64,000 nt of DNA from Reichenbachiella sp. 5M10. Its GTDB lineage: Bacteria; Bacteroidota; Bacteroidia; Cytophagales; Cyclobacteriaceae. Below the pieces are notes generated by a model that was not told where the DNA came from, made no database searches, and saw nothing but the letters and a program-made list of their open reading frames with translations. Each line of letters starts with the position of its first letter. The stretch's first letter is position 1. The stretch is from assembly GCF_002742335.1 (NCBI RefSeq), contig NZ_MDGR01000007.1, positions 1,988,501 through 2,052,500 on the forward strand, written 5' to 3'. This document shows positions 53,172 through 62,032 of the stretch, piece by piece. A program made the position numbers and the translations under genes.

Positions 53172-55664
53172 ATGGAGAAAATAATTGTAATCGGAAATGG
53201 AATGGTAGGCTATAAGTTTTGTGAAAAGCTACGAGCCAAAGCAGGAAAAGAGCAGTTTGAAATCACTGTCTTCGGCGAAGAGCCACACCCGGCCTACGAT
53301 CGAGTCCACTTGAGCGAATACTTCACCAACCCATCAGTAGAGCACCTAGAGATGGCTCCTCGATCGTGGTACGAAGAAAATGACATCCGGCTCATCTCTG
53401 GAGAAATGATCACTGCCATCGATCGCTCCAGCAAAAAAGTAGTTTCCCACACTGGCACGGAGCTCCCCTACGACAAACTTGTCTTGGCCACTGGGTCCAG
53501 TGCATTTGTTCCTCCTATCAAAGGTGTAGAAAAGGAAGGTGTATTTGTCTATCGCACGATCGAAGATCTCGACGCTATCATCGAATACAGCAAAAAAACC
53601 AAAAAGTCAGCCGTACTGGGTGGAGGACTTTTGGGACTAGAGGCAGCCAAAGCCATGATCGACCTCAAACAAGAAACTCATGTAATTGAATTTGCACCAC
53701 GTCTGATGCCGAGACAATTGGACAATGCAGGTTCGGATGCCCTAATGACTAAAATGGAAGAATTAGGGATCAAATTGCACCTAAACAAAAACACTAGCAA
53801 CATCGCTGGCGAAGGGAAAATCGAAGGAATGGAATTCGCCGATGACTCTGAGCTCGATGTTGACATGCTCGTCATCTCTGCAGGTATCAAACCGAGAGAC
53901 GAGTTGGCTACTCAATGTGGCCTGGCTGTAGGACAAAGAGGAGGAATCGTAGTGAACGATCTGATGCAAACAGACGACACGGAGATATTTGCGATTGGTG
54001 AATGTGCTTTACACAAAAACTTCATATACGGACTCGTCGCGCCAGGATATGAGATGGCTGATGTAGTAGTCAACCAACTGGTCCGTGGTGAAGAGAAGCT
54101 TTTTGAGAGCTATGACATGTCTACCAAGCTCAAATTGATCGGAGTAGATGTAGCGAGTTTTGGAGATGCGCTTTGTGAAAACGAAAGTCATAAACCTATC
54201 GTATTCGAAGACAAACACGCGGGCATCTACAAGCGAATCAATATTTCGCCAGATGGCAAAACTCTGCTAGGTGGTATCCTAGTCGGTGATGCAGAAGCCT
54301 ACGGCATGCTGCTCCAGGTCACACTCAACGGCATGGCCCTCCCTCCTAATCCAGAAGATCTCATCTTGGGAAGTCGTGGTGGTGAAGAAACGAAAATGGA
54401 ATTGCCAGACACGGCGCAGATCTGTTCGTGTGAAAACGTCACCAAAGGGGACATATGCCAAGCCGTGATTGACAATGAATTTGACAATGTCGAGCAAGTC
54501 AAAACATGCACCAAGGCAGGTACCGGCTGTGGTGCATGCAATCCGATCGTCAAAGATATCTTCAACGAGCAATTGGCGAAGATGGGGAAAACCGTCAAAA
54601 ATGTCATTTGTGAGCACTTTGACTACTCCAGACAAGAACTACTGGACATTATCAAAATCAAGAAAATACAGGATTATGACGAATTGCTCGATGCGCACGG
54701 TTCAGGAGATGGATGCGAAACATGTCGTCCTTTGGTGGCCTCTATCCTCGCCAGCACCTGGAATGAGATGATTCTGGACAAAGGAAAGGACGCCATCCAA
54801 GACACCAATGACAAATACCTCGCTAACATTCAAAAGGGTGGTTCGTACTCTGTCGTCCCAAGAATACCTGGAGGAGAAATCACTCCGGACAAGTTGATCG
54901 TCATCGGTCAAGTAGCCAAAAAATATGACCTCTATACCAAAATCACGGGCGGTCAACGAATTGATCTCTTCGGTGCACAGATTCACCAACTCCCCGACAT
55001 TTGGGAAGAACTCATCGATGCAGGTTTCGAAAGTGGACATGCCTACGGAAAATCCCTGCGTACAGTCAAAAGCTGTGTAGGTTCTACATGGTGTAGATAC
55101 GGTTTGCACGACTCGGTATCCTTCTCTATCGAAGTAGAGGAGCGATATAGAGGGTTACGCTCTCCTCACAAACTCAAGAGTGCCGTCTCTGGATGTAGAA
55201 GAGAATGTGCCGAAGCACAAAGCAAAGACTTTGGCATCATAGCAACAGAGGTAGGTTGGAATCTCTACGTATGTGGAAACGGTGGCTCGAACCCACAACA
55301 CGCACAACTGCTAGCAGGAGACATCGACTCGGAGACGTGTCTCAAATACATCGATAGATTTTTGATGTTTTACATCAAAACTGCCGAACCACTCAACCGA
55401 ACAGCCACGTGGCTCAATAAACTAGAAGGTGGAATGGACTATCTCATCGACGTGGTGGTCAATGATTCACTTGGAATAGCTGCAGATCTCGAAAGAGAAA
55501 TGGATTTCATGGTAGACACGTACAAGTGCGAGTGGAAGGAAGTGGTCAACAACCCTGAATTAAGAAAAAGATTTACACATTTTGTGAATACCAATATTCC
55601 AGATCCTACCATGAAATTCGAAGACATGAGAGGCCAGAAGAAACCAGTGGAATGGAACGTTTAA
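53172..55664 (+). CDS. nirB: NAD(P)H nitrite reductase large subunit
   Basis: The 830-aa cytoplasmic enzyme reduces nitrite to ammonium. The N-terminal FAD/NAD-binding oxidoreductase (IIVIGNGMVGYKFCEKL; AVLGGGLLGLEAAKAM) is followed by two BFD-like [2Fe-2S] regions (CSCENVTKGD...GCGACNP and GDGCETCRP). The nitrite/sulfite reductase half carries the siroheme-[4Fe-4S] Cys set (SCVGSTWCRYGLHDS and SGCRRECAEAQ). The length is typical. It overlaps nirD by 13 nt. Confidence 0.96.
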   Translation: MEKIIVIGNGMVGYKFCEKLRAKAGKEQFEITVFGEEPHPAYDRVHLSEYFTNPSVEHLEMAPRSWYEENDIRLISGEMITAIDRSSKKVVSHTGTELPYDKLVLATGSSAFVPPIKGVEKEGVFVYRTIEDLDAIIEYSKKTKKSAVLGGGLLGLEAAKAMIDLKQETHVIEFAPRLMPRQLDNAGSDALMTKMEELGIKLHLNKNTSNIAGEGKIEGMEFADDSELDVDMLVISAGIKPRDELATQCGLAVGQRGGIVVNDLMQTDDTEIFAIGECALHKNFIYGLVAPGYEMADVVVNQLVRGEEKLFESYDMSTKLKLIGVDVASFGDALCENESHKPIVFEDKHAGIYKRINISPDGKTLLGGILVGDAEAYGMLLQVTLNGMALPPNPEDLILGSRGGEETKMELPDTAQICSCENVTKGDICQAVIDNEFDNVEQVKTCTKAGTGCGACNPIVKDIFNEQLAKMGKTVKNVICEHFDYSRQELLDIIKIKKIQDYDELLDAHGSGDGCETCRPLVASILASTWNEMILDKGKDAIQDTNDKYLANIQKGGSYSVVPRIPGGEITPDKLIVIGQVAKKYDLYTKITGGQRIDLFGAQIHQLPDIWEELIDAGFESGHAYGKSLRTVKSCVGSTWCRYGLHDSVSFSIEVEERYRGLRSPHKLKSAVSGCRRECAEAQSKDFGIIATEVGWNLYVCGNGGSNPQHAQLLAGDIDSETCLKYIDRFLMFYIKTAEPLNRTATWLNKLEGGMDYLIDVVVNDSLGIAADLEREMDFMVDTYKCEWKEVVNNPELRKRFTHFVNTNIPDPTMKFEDMRGQKKPVEWNV

Positions 55665-56053
55665 GCGAAATAGACATGACGGAATTAATAACAGAATACA
55701 AGACAGTAAAGGAAAGTGAAGTAAAAGTGTGGTACAAAGCCGCAGAAATGGATGCATTCCCAGACAACGGAGGTGCGGCCATAGAATACAAAGGTTTGCA
55801 AGTAGCCATCTTCAACTTCTCTAGAAGATCAGAATGGTATGCTAGTCAAAACCTCTGTCCACACAAACAACAGATGATTTTGTCGCGAGGCATGCTGGGG
55901 TCCGAAGGCGAAGAACCAAAGGTAGCTTGCCCTTTCCACAAAAAGACTTTTTCGCTCAAATCCGGAAAAAATCTGAATGGAAGCGAATGCGACTTAGCTA
56001 CCTACCCCGTCAAAATCGAAGACGGGTACGTTTACGTAGGATTTTCGCAGTAA
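55652..56053 (+). CDS. nirD: Nitrite reductase small subunit (Rieske-like)
   Basis: The product is about 125-133 aa with a Rieske fold. Unlike many NirD proteins, it keeps a ligand-like pattern CPHKQQ and CPFHKKTF (CxH...CxxH), so it may hold a [2Fe-2S] cluster. The ATG at 55652 overlaps nirB; an alternative ATG at 55676 (MTELITEYKTV) is also plausible. It completes the NirBD complex. A TACGTA also occurs near its 3' end (56033) within coding sequence. Confidence 0.92.
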   Translation: MERLSEIDMTELITEYKTVKESEVKVWYKAAEMDAFPDNGGAAIEYKGLQVAIFNFSRRSEWYASQNLCPHKQQMILSRGMLGSEGEEPKVACPFHKKTFSLKSGKNLNGSECDLATYPVKIEDGYVYVGFSQ

Positions 56054-56090
56054 GCTGCGTAATTTCACCTAATATTGCACTTTATACGAT

Positions 56091-57473
56091 TTGTCATTGA
56101 GAAGTACAAAAACATTACGCCAGCTGGGCTATTCAGGCCTAGGTTCTTTCATCGGTGTGGTCACGGCCATCCTGTTAGGGCAGTACTATATCCTGAGTTT
56201 TAGCCAAGAAAAAAGGGGACTTATTGATCAAGAGGTAGTATTCATCGTATTGATCATACTCCTGATCGCGTTCATATTTTTCGTGATTTTATTTCCTCGT
56301 TATCAAAAAATTTACGCGTCCTATTCGGAATTGATCAAGTCTGAAGGAGACGCCAAAACCATGGCGTCTCAAGTATCGAAACTGTACGACGAATTGGGTA
56401 GGTCTTATCAAGACTTGGAGGCCATCAACCACATCCCCGAAGAGCTTACAATTTTGTTCAAAGCAGATCTTAATGGAGACATCACCCAGACCACAGAGCG
56501 ACTCAAAGACGTCCTACTTTACGAAGGTACATTTCATAAGAATATGTACGACTGGTTGGCAGAGGAGTCATACAAGGACGATTTCATCGAGCAGCTGCGC
56601 AGTTTAGTTTTGACCAAAAAACCATGGAATGGAGAACTTAAAGTCAGCAATGGAGAAGGTGATTTCGTTTGGTTGGATTTGGTGATTCAACCTCTCCCTC
56701 TCAACAAGGAGAAAACACACTACGGCTTGGTCGCTATTGGCAGAGACGTCACAGAAATCAACGAAGCAAGACAACGTTCGAGAGAGATAAATCATGAGCT
56801 AGTTGACAAGCGAGTCAAAGAACAACAGTACCGATCTGCTCTGATTCTAGAAGGGCAAGAAGAAGAGCGAAAAAGGATCGCGCAAGAGATTCATGACGGC
56901 ATAGGTCAACTACTCACTGGACTCAAACTTAACCTTGAAGGCATTGTCCCATCCAGTTCTCCACACATGAGACAACGGATGAGTGATTCAAAGCATCTGC
57001 TCAAAAGCATCATCAAAGAAGTACGTAGAGTTTCATTCAACCTAGCTCCTAGTAGCTTGGTAGATTTCGGTATTGTTCCTGCTCTGAAAAAAATCAGTCA
57101 AGAAACAACATCATTGACGGAGACTCAAGTGACTTTCGTGAACAAAACTGGATTCATCAACCGACTTGACAGAAACACTGAAACCAACCTTTACCGTATT
57201 ATACAAGAAGCAGTCAACAACGGCATCAAGTATGCCAAAGCCAATCAAATAGAGATTTCATTGAGTCACTCAATCAATCAGTTGCACATCGAAATCAAAG
57301 ACAATGGAAAAGGCTTTGACATGCAAAAACTTGAAAACATTGGTCATTTTGGAGCCTCTGGTCATGGTATATTCAACATGAAAGAAAGAGCTGCATACAT
57401 CAATGCAAAATTTGAAATAGATACAAAAATTGGAAAGGGCACAAATGTCATCATCATATTGCCTTTAACATGA
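56091..57473 (+). CDS. NarX/NreB-type sensor histidine kinase
   Basis: The 460-aa kinase has two N-terminal TM helices with a very short extracytoplasmic loop (about 12-75), a coiled coil, a PAS domain (about 120-225), a HisKA_3 dimerisation helix with the phospho-accepting His (ERKRIAQEIHDGIGQLLTGL), and HATPase_c (EAVNNGIKYAKAN, DNGKGFDM, GHGIFNMKERA). The start is TTG. It forms an operon with the response regulator 7 nt downstream. Lying between the nitrite and nitrate reductase genes, it most likely senses nitrate, nitrite, oxygen or redox state. No Cys cluster for iron-sulfur sensing is visible. Confidence 0.92.
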   Translation: MSLRSTKTLRQLGYSGLGSFIGVVTAILLGQYYILSFSQEKRGLIDQEVVFIVLIILLIAFIFFVILFPRYQKIYASYSELIKSEGDAKTMASQVSKLYDELGRSYQDLEAINHIPEELTILFKADLNGDITQTTERLKDVLLYEGTFHKNMYDWLAEESYKDDFIEQLRSLVLTKKPWNGELKVSNGEGDFVWLDLVIQPLPLNKEKTHYGLVAIGRDVTEINEARQRSREINHELVDKRVKEQQYRSALILEGQEEERKRIAQEIHDGIGQLLTGLKLNLEGIVPSSSPHMRQRMSDSKHLLKSIIKEVRRVSFNLAPSSLVDFGIVPALKKISQETTSLTETQVTFVNKTGFINRLDRNTETNLYRIIQEAVNNGIKYAKANQIEISLSHSINQLHIEIKDNGKGFDMQKLENIGHFGASGHGIFNMKERAAYINAKFEIDTKIGKGTNVIIILPLT

Positions 57474-57480
57474 GCCACCT

Positions 57481-58155
57481 ATGAGTAAGATTAAAGTAAT
57501 ATTAGCAGACGATCACATCATCGTCAGAAACGGAATCAAGATTCTGTTGGAGAGCAACGGTGATGTAGAAGTAATAGCCGAAGCGTCAAATGGAGAGGAA
57601 GCCTTGGAAAAAGCACGACTTCTACAGCCTGATATTCTCATATCAGATATTCGTATGCCTATCATGACAGGGATCGAGGCTACGGCCAAACTGAAGGAAT
57701 TTGCTCCCAACACCAAAGCACTCATCCTTTCTATGCACGATGACGAAGAATACATCATCAAATCCATCGAAAGTGGAGCCTCAGGATACTTACTCAAAGA
57801 CACAACCAAAGAGGAGTTTTCCAAAGCATTGCATGCAGTGATTGAGGGACAAAAGTATTTTAGTGGAGACATCTCCAACATACTAGTCAACTCCTACCTC
57901 AACATCAAAGACGGCAAACCAGTCAGCACCAATTCGCGCAACACCATCGAACATGACTACCATATCACAAAACGTGAAAAGCAAATATTACAGCTCGTAT
58001 ACGAAGGAAATAGCAACAAAGAAATTGCGGACAAACTCAGTAAGAGTGTCCGTACAGTAGAGACTCATCGATTCAATATCATGAAAAAATTAGGAGTCAC
58101 CAACATCACGGAGCTCTTGAGAAAAATAGACGCGGAACCTTACATTACACAGTAG
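57481..58155 (+). CDS. NarL/FixJ-family response regulator
   Basis: The 224-aa regulator has a receiver domain (IKVILADDHIIVRNGIKIL with the acidic pair, phospho-Asp in ILISDIRMPIMTG, switch Lys in GYLLKDTTKEEF) and a C-terminal LuxR-type HTH (ITKREKQILQLVYEGNSNKEIADKL, VRTVETHRFNIMKKLGV). Its kinase is the preceding gene. NarL-type proteins bind short inverted sites; the TACGTA clusters before nirB and nasA are the obvious candidates. Confidence 0.94.
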   Translation: MSKIKVILADDHIIVRNGIKILLESNGDVEVIAEASNGEEALEKARLLQPDILISDIRMPIMTGIEATAKLKEFAPNTKALILSMHDDEEYIIKSIESGASGYLLKDTTKEEFSKALHAVIEGQKYFSGDISNILVNSYLNIKDGKPVSTNSRNTIEHDYHITKREKQILQLVYEGNSNKEIADKLSKSVRTVETHRFNIMKKLGVTNITELLRKIDAEPYITQ

Positions 58156-58181
58156 CCCCTGCTTCAACAAACACTACATTC

Positions 58182-58211
58182 AAACCACTGCACAAAAACA
58201 GTGGTTTTTTT
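58182..58211 (+). terminator. Terminator after the response regulator gene
   Basis: AAACCACTG and CAGTGGTTT with a CACAAAAA loop are followed by a run of T. It separates the nirBD-kinase-regulator unit from nasA. Confidence 0.92.
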
Positions 58212-58231
58212 ATGTCATTTGACATACTAAT

Positions 58232-58303
58232 TACGTAGTTACTAACATATTTTATACGTATCAATACTTATTTATTTAATGTATTAGACTATATTTGTAC
58301 GTA
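58232..58303 (+). promoter_or_regulatory. nasA promoter with three TACGTA sites
   Basis: TACGTA occurs at 58232, 58255 and 58298. TATATTTG at 58290-58297 is a perfect TAnnTTTG -7 box directly abutting the last site, giving transcription from about 58304. The two upstream sites lie roughly 45-70 nt before that start, a good place for an activator. Confidence 0.6.
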
Positions 58304-58305
58304 TA

Positions 58306-58326
58306 AGGTTGGTCAAATTCCAACCT
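58306..58326 (+). promoter_or_regulatory. 5'-UTR hairpin of nasA
   Basis: AGGTTGG and CCAACCT (perfect 7-bp stem, 7-nt loop) lie at the predicted start of the nasA transcript. It may stabilise the mRNA or be part of leader control. Confidence 0.45.
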
Positions 58327-58362
58327 GCTTACTGTATCAGCATATTACTTATTCAAATTCAT

Positions 58363-61300
58363 ATGAGTTCTACTTTCAACAGCAGAAATATCACAAAAGC
58401 GAATACTACTTGTTCATATTGTGGAGTCGGTTGTGGTATTGAAGTAAGTATAAACAAGAAAGGTAAAATAGAACTCGAAGGTATCGAGGACCATCCTGTC
58501 AACAGGGGAATGCTGTGTTCGAAGGGAAGAAACCTGAACTACGTAGTTCAGGATCAAACCGACAGACTGCTGCACCCTCAGATGAGATGGTCCAAGAACC
58601 ACCCTTTGCAAAAAGTAACTTGGGACACAGCCATCAATCGTGCAGCAGCAGTATTCAAGACATTCATAGAAAAACACGGCCCAGATTCGGTAGGATTTTA
58701 CGTCTCTGGACAATGCCTTACCGAAGAATACTACCTGGTCAACAAACTGACCAAAGGATATATCGGCACCAACAACGTAGACACTAATTCACGCCTCTGC
58801 ATGAGTTCGGCTGTCATGGGCTATGTCAAAACACTCGGAGAAGACTCCGTACCGATCTCATACGAAGACATCGAGATAGCCGACACTTTCCTCATCGCGG
58901 GAGCCAACCCAGCATGGTGCCATCCTATCCTATTTAGACGCATCGAGCAACACAAAGAAAAAAATCCTGAAACCAAAATCATCGTCATAGACCCACGAGT
59001 CACTGACTCCTGTGCACTAGCAGATCTACACCTGCAGCTCCGTCCTGGGACAGACATCACGCTACTCCAAGCGATCGGCAGAGTGCTTATCGAAACAGGC
59101 AACATTGACTTGGACTTCATCCAAAACCACGCGGACGGGTATGAAGCCTACAAAGAGGAAGTATTAAGTACGAGTCTCGAAGACGCCTCTAAAACATGTG
59201 ATGTACCCGTAGAGGATATCAAACAAGCAGCTCAATATATAGCAGAAGCTAAAGGATATCTATCGCTATGGACCATGGGCCTCAATCAAAGCACCCAAGG
59301 TGTCAACAACAATCTTGCACTCATCAATCTCAACCTCATCACAGGACACATTGGTAAACCTGGGTCGGGACCATTCTCACTGACAGGTCAACCCAATGCC
59401 ATGGGAGGCCGTGAGGTAGGTGGTATGGCCTCTCTCCTAGCAGCACACCGCAAGCAAGGCAGTGCAGAAGACAGACAGGAGGTAGCGGACTTTTGGGGAG
59501 TGGAATCTGTCCCCGACAAGCCAGGATTGACCGCTACGCAGATGTTTGACGCCCTTGATTCAGGGCAGCTCAAAGCCATATGGATTATCTGCACCAACCC
59601 ATCGGTGAGTATGCCCGATGCTACACTCGTCGATCGCGCCATGAAAAAGGCCAAGTTCGTCATCGTACAGGACATCTCTAGTAGATCTGACACAGTCAAG
59701 TACGCCGATTTAGTATTGCCCGCAGCGGGGTGGCTAGAAAAAGAGGGTACCATGACCAACTCAGAGCGACGTATTTCTTACCTACCCAAAGTAGTCGATG
59801 CTCCGGGAGAAGCACTTCCCGATAGTGAAATCCTATTGCGATTTGCGAAAAAAATGGGCTATGCAGGGTTTGATTTCGAAAATTTAGAAGCCATATACAA
59901 CGAGCACTGTGCCTTGACCAAAGGCACCAACATCGATATTTCAGGCTTGAGCTATGATCGCTTGAAAAACGAAGGGACATTACAATGGCCTGTCCCCTCT
60001 ACCAACCACCTTGGTACTGCAAGGTTATTTGAGGACAAGGTATTTTACACCCCAAACAAGAGAGCTCAGATACTCACCACTGGCGTCTCCAACGAAGCAG
60101 ACATGCTCTCAGATGATTTTCCACTCGTACTGACGACAGGACGTATTAGGGATCAGTGGCACACTATGACCCGTACAGGAAAAGTCAGTAAGCTCAACAA
60201 ACACATCGCCAAGCCTTACCTCGAAATCCACCCAAATGACGCAAAGAAAAGAGGGCTAACAGAAGGCACTCCTGTAGTAGTCAAAGGAAGCCGAGGTGAA
60301 GTCAAAGTCACTGCTACCCTCACGGAGAAAATCAAAGAAGGTGTCGTATTCTTGCCAATGCACTGGGGGAAAATATTGAATGACAGTTTTGGACGTGCCA
60401 ACAACCTAACCAACAAAGCGTTTGACCCTATATCCAAACAACCTGGATTCAAATACTCCGCTGTACAAGTAGAGAAATACGTAAAACCGAATCAAAAAAT
60501 AGTCATCGTAGGTGCTGGAGCTGCAGCTTATCGTTTTATCAATTCTTATCGATCTTTCAACGAGCAAGACGAAATCCATGTCTTCTCCAAAGAGAAATAC
60601 CCATTCTACAACCGGGTGTTGCTCCCAGAGTATGTCAACCAACACAAAAACTGGGAAGATCTGCTCAAATTCAAGTATGGAGAATTCGAGGAACTCAACG
60701 TCAACCTGCACATCTCATGTAGCATAGACAAAATCAACCGAGAAGACAAAACCGTAGTGGATCAGTTTGGGACTGAGCATGACTATGACATTTTGATATT
60801 AGCAACGGGATCACGTGCTTTTGTACCTCCCAACATCCCCATGGACAAGCCTGGTTTATTCACTATGCGTGATCGTACCAGTGCCGACGCGCTCAAAGAG
60901 TTCACCGGCAACCAAGGGCATGTGGTCATCGTCGGCGGTGGATTGCTTGGCCTAGAACTCGCTTCTGCCTTGCGCGAAATCGACGTAGAAGTATCCATCA
61001 TCCAACTTTCCAACCGTCTCATGGAGCGGCAACTAGACAGTATGGCCAGTACCCTTCTACGTAACCTTATGGAGGACATGGGCATCAACGTGTACACCAA
61101 CGACGAGGTACAAGCCATTCGATCGTTTGAAAAAGAAAAACGAGTAGAGACCGATCTCAAAAGTGGTAAAACTCTTCACTGCAATGCGGTAGTATACGCC
61201 ATCGGTACACGTCCCAATTCGGAAATGGCTCGAGAGATTGGCTTAGAATGTGGAAGAGGTATATTGGTGAACGACTACTTACAGACCTCCGACCCTTCGA

Positions 61301-61905
61301 TCTATGCCATCGGAGAGATTGCAGAGTTCAAACGCATGCTCAATGGTACCACCGCCGCAGCAGAAGACATGGCAGACATCTCGGCGAGACACATTGCGGG
61401 AAACCTAACTGCCCTCTATCAAGGTACTGTACCTATGAATATTCTCAAGTTCCCTGATCTAGACCTCTGCTCGATTGGTATGCCCGATCCTCCACCGAGC
61501 ATGAAGGATTTCGAGGAGATACTTTTCATTGACAAGTCTCAGAAATACTACAAGAAATGCATCATACACAACGACAAGTTGATCGGAGCAATCTTAATGG
61601 GGGACAAATCAGAATTTGCGGAATTCAAAGAACTCATCGAAAACAACGTCGAACTCTCCGACAAACGCAAAGAGCTACTCCGCTCTGGTGATGCAGGGGA
61701 ACCAATGATTGGCCAATTGGTCTGCTCTTGCAACAACGTAGGTCAAGGCAACCTCCAAAATGCGCTAGATGCAGGCTGCAACACACTCATCGATATATGT
61801 CAAGCAACAGGTGCTGGACTAGGATGCGGCAGTTGCAAAGGTGAGATTCAGCAAATGCTCAAAGCACATCAAAATCAAAACATACCCGAAAGCGTGGAAG
61901 CATAA
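58363..61905 (+). CDS. nasA: Assimilatory nitrate reductase fused to NAD(P)H-dehydrogenase-like half and BFD domain
   Basis: The 1180-aa fusion has three parts. Residues about 1-700 are a molybdopterin oxidoreductase with an N-terminal [4Fe-4S] motif (TTCSYCGVGCG...GMLCSKGRN) as in NasA/NarB; LTGQPNAMGGREVGG and RIRDQWHTMTRTG are typical. Residues about 705-1090 are an FAD/NAD(P) oxidoreductase like NasB or the NirB N-terminus (IVIVGAGAAAYRF; VVIVGGGLLGLELASAL). The end is a BFD-like [2Fe-2S] domain (CSCNNVGQGN...GCGSCKGE). It should take electrons from NAD(P)H and reduce nitrate in one chain. The start MSSTFNSRN at 58363 is preferred over a TTG at 58309 that lies within the leader hairpin. 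Confidence 0.93.
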   Translation: MSSTFNSRNITKANTTCSYCGVGCGIEVSINKKGKIELEGIEDHPVNRGMLCSKGRNLNYVVQDQTDRLLHPQMRWSKNHPLQKVTWDTAINRAAAVFKTFIEKHGPDSVGFYVSGQCLTEEYYLVNKLTKGYIGTNNVDTNSRLCMSSAVMGYVKTLGEDSVPISYEDIEIADTFLIAGANPAWCHPILFRRIEQHKEKNPETKIIVIDPRVTDSCALADLHLQLRPGTDITLLQAIGRVLIETGNIDLDFIQNHADGYEAYKEEVLSTSLEDASKTCDVPVEDIKQAAQYIAEAKGYLSLWTMGLNQSTQGVNNNLALINLNLITGHIGKPGSGPFSLTGQPNAMGGREVGGMASLLAAHRKQGSAEDRQEVADFWGVESVPDKPGLTATQMFDALDSGQLKAIWIICTNPSVSMPDATLVDRAMKKAKFVIVQDISSRSDTVKYADLVLPAAGWLEKEGTMTNSERRISYLPKVVDAPGEALPDSEILLRFAKKMGYAGFDFENLEAIYNEHCALTKGTNIDISGLSYDRLKNEGTLQWPVPSTNHLGTARLFEDKVFYTPNKRAQILTTGVSNEADMLSDDFPLVLTTGRIRDQWHTMTRTGKVSKLNKHIAKPYLEIHPNDAKKRGLTEGTPVVVKGSRGEVKVTATLTEKIKEGVVFLPMHWGKILNDSFGRANNLTNKAFDPISKQPGFKYSAVQVEKYVKPNQKIVIVGAGAAAYRFINSYRSFNEQDEIHVFSKEKYPFYNRVLLPEYVNQHKNWEDLLKFKYGEFEELNVNLHISCSIDKINREDKTVVDQFGTEHDYDILILATGSRAFVPPNIPMDKPGLFTMRDRTSADALKEFTGNQGHVVIVGGGLLGLELASALREIDVEVSIIQLSNRLMERQLDSMASTLLRNLMEDMGINVYTNDEVQAIRSFEKEKRVETDLKSGKTLHCNAVVYAIGTRPNSEMAREIGLECGRGILVNDYLQTSDPSIYAIGEIAEFKRMLNGTTAAAEDMADISARHIAGNLTALYQGTVPMNILKFPDLDLCSIGMPDPPPSMKDFEEILFIDKSQKYYKKCIIHNDKLIGAILMGDKSEFAEFKELIENNVELSDKRKELLRSGDAGEPMIGQLVCSCNNVGQGNLQNALDAGCNTLIDICQATGAGLGCGSCKGEIQQMLKAHQNQNIPESVEA
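58533..58552. promoter_or_regulatory. Perfect 20-bp palindrome with ACTACGTAGT core inside nasA
   Basis: CCTGAACTAC is followed directly by its exact complement. The central ACTACGTAGT extends the TACGTAGT core of the upstream sites. It encodes NLNYVVQ in the nasA product. It may be an intragenic operator, or chance shaped by codons. Confidence 0.4.
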
Positions 61906-61909
61906 AGAA

Positions 61910-61982
61910 ATTGTCAAAATCTGTTCGAAGTGAATATGCCGTTTTGTGTCCTCAAAAAAGAATTCACTTCGTTCAGAATGAC
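61910..61982. repeat. Degenerate REP-like inverted repeat between nasA and the rubredoxin-fusion gene
   Basis: CGAAGTGAAT (61926-61935) and ATTCACTTCG (61962-61971) are perfect arms within a longer imperfect dyad whose outer parts read TTGTCA and TGACA. It resembles a palindromic repeat common in Bacteroidota intergenic regions. Confidence 0.55.
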
Positions 61983-62032
61983 ATAATGAAATACTTTATA
62001 CTTGTGAAGAAAACATTGAATAGGTAATAGGA

